From NCBI GenBank assembly GCA_900466605.1, contig UBMU01000033.1, forward strand, positions 46,281 to 110,280: DNA of 64,000 nucleotides. The letters are read 5' to 3'. This DNA is from Hyphomicrobiales bacterium. GTDB lineage: Bacteria > Pseudomonadota > Alphaproteobacteria > Rhizobiales > Rhizobiaceae. The notes beneath the pieces are model-generated. The model was not told the origin of the DNA. It did not search any database and saw only the letters and a program-made list of their open reading frames with translations. Both the position numbers and the translations under genes were made by a program. Positions 60,868-64,000 of this stretch are shown here, piece by piece (the first letter of the stretch is position 1; each line of letters opens with the position of its first letter).

Positions 60868-61680
60868 ATGGCAGGCAAGCCGCTGAAGGTGATGTATCTC
60901 AATCCGGTCGCTGATAGTCCGGGTGTCGACCAAATCTTCGCCGACATGGCGAAGGTTCACAAGCTGCCCGGCACCGAGGTGCATGTAACGGCCTTGCCGA
61001 GAAGCCTCTACGGTTTCTCACATATCGAATACCGCACCTATGAGGCCCTTGTGACCCGCGGAATCATGCGGGCTGTGCGAGCGGCGGCAGAAGATGGCTT
61101 CGACGCTCTCGCGATCGGCTGCTTTTACGATACCGCCCTCCATGATGCGCGTGAGATCTCAGGCAATATGGTTGTTACCGGGCCTTGCGTCGCAGCCTGT
61201 GAGATCGCTACGAGCCTCTCGAACCGCTTCGGCGTCATCGTCGGGCGGCGCAAATGGGTGCATCAGATGGAATCCACCGTGCGCTCTTACGGCCACGGCG
61301 AGCGGCTTGCGGGCTTCTACGAGGTGGGGCTCGGCGTCGATGATTTCCAGAAGGATCACGCCGAAACTGGCCGTCGATTGGTTGCAGCCGGCCGCAAAGC
61401 GGTGGAGGAAGGAATGGCGGAATCGCTCGTTCTCGGCTGCACGATGGAGATCGGCTTTGACCGGGAGCTAGAGAAAGAACTTGGCGTGCCCGTCATCGAT
61501 CCCTCCATCGCCGCACTGAAACGAGCTGAATATGGCGCCGTGCTGAAGCGCCAATGCGGCTGGGGACCCAGCCGCAAATGGTCAAGCGAGGCACCGTCGG
61601 AAGAGGAAATGCAGCGGTTTTCGGCTTTCCCCGGCAACGAGCCGATTTTCGGAAGCAGAATCGTGATTGAAGCCGAATAA
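60868..61680 (+). CDS. Asp/Glu/hydantoin racemase-family protein
   Basis: A 270-residue two-domain racemase of the HyuE type. The two catalytic Cys residues expected of the family are visible in ALAIGCFYDTALHDA and LVLGCTMEIGF. It opens with MYLNPVADSPG, the usual start of the fold. ATG 60868 follows GAGAGGAG. Placed next to HyuA/HyuB it probably racemises the cyclic substrate or the amino-acid product so that both enantiomers can be used. Confidence 0.9.
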   Translation: MAGKPLKVMYLNPVADSPGVDQIFADMAKVHKLPGTEVHVTALPRSLYGFSHIEYRTYEALVTRGIMRAVRAAAEDGFDALAIGCFYDTALHDAREISGNMVVTGPCVAACEIATSLSNRFGVIVGRRKWVHQMESTVRSYGHGERLAGFYEVGLGVDDFQKDHAETGRRLVAAGRKAVEEGMAESLVLGCTMEIGFDRELEKELGVPVIDPSIAALKRAEYGAVLKRQCGWGPSRKWSSEAPSEEEMQRFSAFPGNEPIFGSRIVIEAE

Positions 61681-61696
61681 GATGGAAGGGACAAAG

Positions 61697-62800
61697 ATGA
61701 GTGACCAGACCGACCAGCGCCTCGCAGCGCTCCGCACGCGGATGAAGGAGACAGGGACCGGGCTCGTTGCGATCGCGCCGGGCTCGCATATGGACTGGGT
61801 GCTGGGCTTCCACCCACACCCCGACGAGCGGCCCTGCCTGCTACTGATCGCGCCGGAAAAGGAAGCCTTCCTGATGCCGGGCCTGAATGCCGAGGGTACA
61901 CGCGAGCATACCGATATCGCCTTCTTCAACTGGTCGGACGATGTGGGGCCGGTTGCGGCACTTGGCGCGGCGCTTGAGGCAATCGGTGCGTCGGCCCCCG
62001 GCCATGTCGCGCTCGACGAGACAATGCGTGCCGATTTCGCGCTCCTGCTTCTCGACGCTTTGCCGCCGGAGACCACACGCGCCTTCACGCCAGAGACGCT
62101 CGGCGGGCTGCGAATGAAGAAGGATGCCAGCGAATATGCACTGCTGAAGATGAACGCGGCAATCGCCGACCGTGCCATCCGAGCGGCCTTCTCGAAGATC
62201 AAGCCCGGCATGTCCGAGAACGAGCTTGCGGCGGAGATACGCGCGTATTTCTCCTCCGAAGGGGCCGCCCCGTCATTCTGGATCGTAGGTGCAGGTCCGA
62301 ACGGCGCCTTCCCTCATCACTCCGCTAGCGAACGGGTCATCGCCGAGGGCGATGCCGTGGTGATCGATATCGGCGGCCGCAAGAAGGGCTTCCCGAGCGA
62401 CATCACCCGCATGGCCGTGATCGGCGTGCCGCCGGAAGGATATGGCGAGGTTCACACAATCGTCGAGAACGCGGTGCGGGCCGCACTCAAAGCGGCCCGT
62501 CCGGGCATGCCTGCACGGAAAGTCGACGAAGCGGCCCGCAAGGTGATCGCCGATGCCGGCTACGGCGAATATTTCGTTCACCGCACTGGCCACGGCATGG
62601 GCATTGACGGCCACGAGCCACCCTATATCACCGCGACTTCGGAAACGGTGCTGGAGGAGGGCATGGTCTTTTCGATCGAGCCTGGCATCTATCTTCCCGG
62701 CCGCTTCGGTATCCGCTTGGAAGAGATCGTCATCCTGCGCGCCGATGGCCCGGAGATTCTGTCCTCTCTCCCTCGCAACGTGCATATCGTGCACGTCTGA
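61697..62800 (+). CDS. M24-family metallopeptidase (Xaa-Pro aminopeptidase/creatinase fold)
   Basis: A 367-residue pita-bread-fold enzyme. The five metal ligands are visible: Asp in VVIDIGG, Asp in PSDITRM, His in HRTGHGMGIDGHEPPY, Glu in FSIEPGIY and Glu in RLEEIVIL. The N-terminal domain (1-140) is the creatinase/prolidase N-domain. ATG 61697 has AAGGGA upstream. As the last gene of the operon it probably hydrolyses the opened or N-substituted amino-acid product. Relatives include creatinase, prolidase and ectoine hydrolase. Confidence 0.9.
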   Translation: MSDQTDQRLAALRTRMKETGTGLVAIAPGSHMDWVLGFHPHPDERPCLLLIAPEKEAFLMPGLNAEGTREHTDIAFFNWSDDVGPVAALGAALEAIGASAPGHVALDETMRADFALLLLDALPPETTRAFTPETLGGLRMKKDASEYALLKMNAAIADRAIRAAFSKIKPGMSENELAAEIRAYFSSEGAAPSFWIVGAGPNGAFPHHSASERVIAEGDAVVIDIGGRKKGFPSDITRMAVIGVPPEGYGEVHTIVENAVRAALKAARPGMPARKVDEAARKVIADAGYGEYFVHRTGHGMGIDGHEPPYITATSETVLEEGMVFSIEPGIYLPGRFGIRLEEIVILRADGPEILSSLPRNVHIVHV

Positions 62801-62805
62801 AGTAA

Positions 62806-62844
62806 GTATGGAAGATCAGTCCCTAAAAGACTGATCTTCCATAC
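62806..62844 (+). terminator. Probable terminator of the hydantoinase operon
   Basis: GTATGGAAGATCAGTC and GACTGATCTTCCATAC form a perfect 16-bp stem around a 7-base loop, starting 5 bp after the peptidase stop. There is no U-run, so it may act by factor-dependent termination or protect the 3' end. Confidence 0.75.
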
Positions 62845-62848
62845 GGAT

Positions 62849-63253
62849 TCAAGAGCCTTTCTGTTTCGGGGTGCGCCGCCAATCCAGCCGGCTTTTGCGG
62901 GTATCTCTGGTTCCAAATGCACGGTGCGTTGCCTCGATGCCAAGCCGTGCGATCAGGTGGCACCGCCATATACCTGTTTCGACATCTTCCGCGCAGGGTG
63001 CATGCTCGCTCATACCGCTTGATCGTAAGGAGACTAAAGGTCGCCTGTGCCACGCGTAAATGGACGTGGCTGCCGTGCCACTCAACCTCTCATCAATACG
63101 TTTAACCGCAAGTGCGGCTCGTTCGAGCAGCATCAAGGCAAAGGAATGACTTGAGGGGTCATGGGCGATTTCTTCGAGGGACTGAGATATTTCCAACAAC
63201 AGCTGCAGCGCGCTCTTTCCCTGATCCAGGGCTCGCTTCGTAAGCAAGGTCAT
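62849..63253 (-). CDS. Possible small protein of unknown function (doubtful)
   Basis: A 134-residue reading frame. The first 60 residues look protein-like (LQLLLEISQSLEEIAHD, then LERAALAVKRIDERL, helical), whereas the rest is Arg/His-rich and unconvincing. ATG 63253 has no ribosome-binding site. It could be a degraded gene or a shorter gene whose frame continues by chance. No family recognised. Confidence 0.3.
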   Translation of the reverse strand: MTLLTKRALDQGKSALQLLLEISQSLEEIAHDPSSHSFALMLLERAALAVKRIDERLSGTAATSIYAWHRRPLVSLRSSGMSEHAPCAEDVETGIWRCHLIARLGIEATHRAFGTRDTRKSRLDWRRTPKQKGS

Positions 63254-63812
63254 TGCTTGCGCGATTTCCAGAATTGGCGTGCGATAATCCTTGCTCGTTT
63301 CGGAATGGTATCCCGTGTCAACGTCGCAAAAATACGCGGCTGTTGAGGAGAAGTGGGTCGGTTGCAGGGAGCGCGTATCCTGTCATGGCATTTCCATCGA
63401 TATGAAAACGGTGGATTAGTCGTACGGCGTTCAAGTTGATTATGAACCTATACATTGGTTTAGACCAGTTGAGGGAAATGGCCTTCTTGATCGATGACAC
63501 TTCACCTACCAAGCCGCGCTAGCTTCGTGATTACCGAATGGGCCGAAGACTTCGCTTTGGCCCATTTCTGCAAATGCAAAGATGCCGGAGGCCAATTGAC
63601 GTTCGCTCATGCAGCCAACCCTATCCCTTAGCCTTCGTGCCGACTGCAGATATGTCTCGACATCAGTTCCAATTGAGATTGGAGTTTAGCTGGGTGTCCG
63701 AGAAACGCGCGAGCTCCGCTGCTTCGGGAGGCACATGCCACCCATACCTAGATATAGCTAGGCGCCGTCGCACAGGCGCCTATGCTCTCGACCAAAATCG
63801 AGGAGCTTCGGC
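63254..63812. other. Stretch without a recognisable gene, with hairpins, before moaA
   Basis: About 560 bp in which I find no convincing gene on either strand. It contains a 12-bp hairpin (63537-63548 with 63555-63566, AATGGGCCGAAG and its complement, one G-T pair) and, nearer moaA, AGGCGCC/GGCGCCT (63760-63781) and CTCGA/TCGAG (63787-63802). The last two would lie in the moaA leader. I cannot match them to a known riboswitch. Confidence 0.5.
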
Positions 63813-64000
63813 ATGTTGAGAGATGCACTCGTCTCGTCTGTCCCCTTTGCCGCGACGACCCGTGCGCCGCTCATCGACCCCTTCCAGCGGGCGGTGACCT
63901 ATCTGCGTGTCTCCGTCACGGATCGCTGTGACTTCCGCTGCACCTACTGCATGGCCGAGCACATGACTTTCCTGCCGAAGCAGGAGCTGCTGACGCTCGA
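63813..64000 (+). CDS. moaA: GTP 3',8-cyclase MoaA (3' truncated by window edge)
   Basis: The first 62 residues of MoaA, the radical-SAM enzyme that begins molybdenum cofactor synthesis from GTP. RVSVTDRCDFRCTYCM carries the C-x3-C-x2-C cluster motif, and PKQELLTL is typical of the following region. ATG 63813 has GAGGAG 7 bases upstream. The C-terminal part, including the second iron-sulfur site, lies beyond the window. Confidence 0.95.
   Translation, partial: MLRDALVSSVPFAATTRAPLIDPFQRAVTYLRVSVTDRCDFRCTYCMAEHMTFLPKQELLTL

Noticed and set aside
63318..63512. 64-codon frame on the minus strand in the gap before moaA
   Set aside because: No ribosome-binding site, no recognisable pattern and AT-rich irregular composition.
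63760..63802. Moco riboswitch before moaA
   Set aside because: Hairpins are present, but I could not match the conserved core of the known Moco RNA motif; kept only as an unexplained leader.

Overview
The window looks like chromosomal or large-replicon DNA of an alphaproteobacterium in the Rhizobiaceae (Rhizobium-like). The strongest evidence is a complete L-rhamnose locus with the gene order described for Rhizobium leguminosarum (rhaR-S-T-P-Q-U-K facing rhaD-I). Supporting evidence is the high GC content, the density of ABC uptake operons, an HWE-family sensor kinase and a RirA-type iron box. I see no rRNA, tRNA, CRISPR array, insertion sequence or integrase. The window cuts a gene at each end: an amino-acid ABC ATPase on the left and moaA on the right.

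Layout. (1) 1-3333, plus strand: end of a polar amino-acid importer, a histidine-ammonia-lyase homologue that lacks the Ala-Ser-Gly triad making the MIO cofactor, and a sarcosine-oxidase-type flavoenzyme. (2) 3341-9398, minus strand: a sugar ABC operon (binding protein, two permeases, SIS isomerase, PfkB kinase, ATPase) with a divergent ROK regulator at 9619. (3) 10831-14214, minus strand: a cupin, the CbpA/CbpM co-chaperone pair, a small exported protein and a fumarylacetoacetase-fold hydratase. (4) 14295-25143: the rha locus, with a 21-bp inverted repeat between the divergent halves. (5) 25205-28754: an ECF41-type sigma factor facing an AhpD-like gene through two face-to-face ECF41-type promoters, then a TetR regulator and several small genes. 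(6) 28980-32059: an amidase / TIM-barrel / HpcH-aldolase operon. (7) 32061-40397: mixed single genes (methyltransferase, acylphosphatase, L,D-transpeptidase lipoprotein, HWE kinase, DMSP-lyase-like cupin, P5C-reductase-like, DedA, CNNM/CorC). (8) 40682-48634, minus strand: hydroxamate siderophore uptake (exporter-fold ABC protein, AraC regulator, TonB receptor, FhuD, FhuB) with no FhuC ATPase in sight. (9) 48796-49978: a yiaV/yiaW pair in which yiaV is broken by a stop codon and a frameshift. (10) 50713-62800, plus strand: one tightly packed operon of about 12 kb with an XRE-cupin regulator, a Dpp-type importer, a GAF protein, HyuA/HyuB, an Asp/Glu/hydantoin racemase and an M24 peptidase. (11) 62801-63812 is almost empty, then moaA begins.

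How the genes work together. Most of the window is scavenging: each large block couples an importer to the enzymes for its substrate and to a dedicated repressor-type regulator. The rha genes import L-rhamnose and convert it through rhamnulose and rhamnulose-1-phosphate to lactaldehyde and dihydroxyacetone phosphate. The SIS/PfkB operon resembles those for phosphorylated amino-sugar or Amadori-type compounds. The 50.7-62.8 kb operon probably imports a small cyclic or N-acylated amide and opens it. The last two substrates are inferences.

Most unusual observations: the MIO-less ammonia-lyase homologue, the symmetric pair of ECF41-type promoters, the regulator that reads without a stop into a periplasmic binding protein, and the siderophore locus with an exporter-fold ABC protein but no FhuC.
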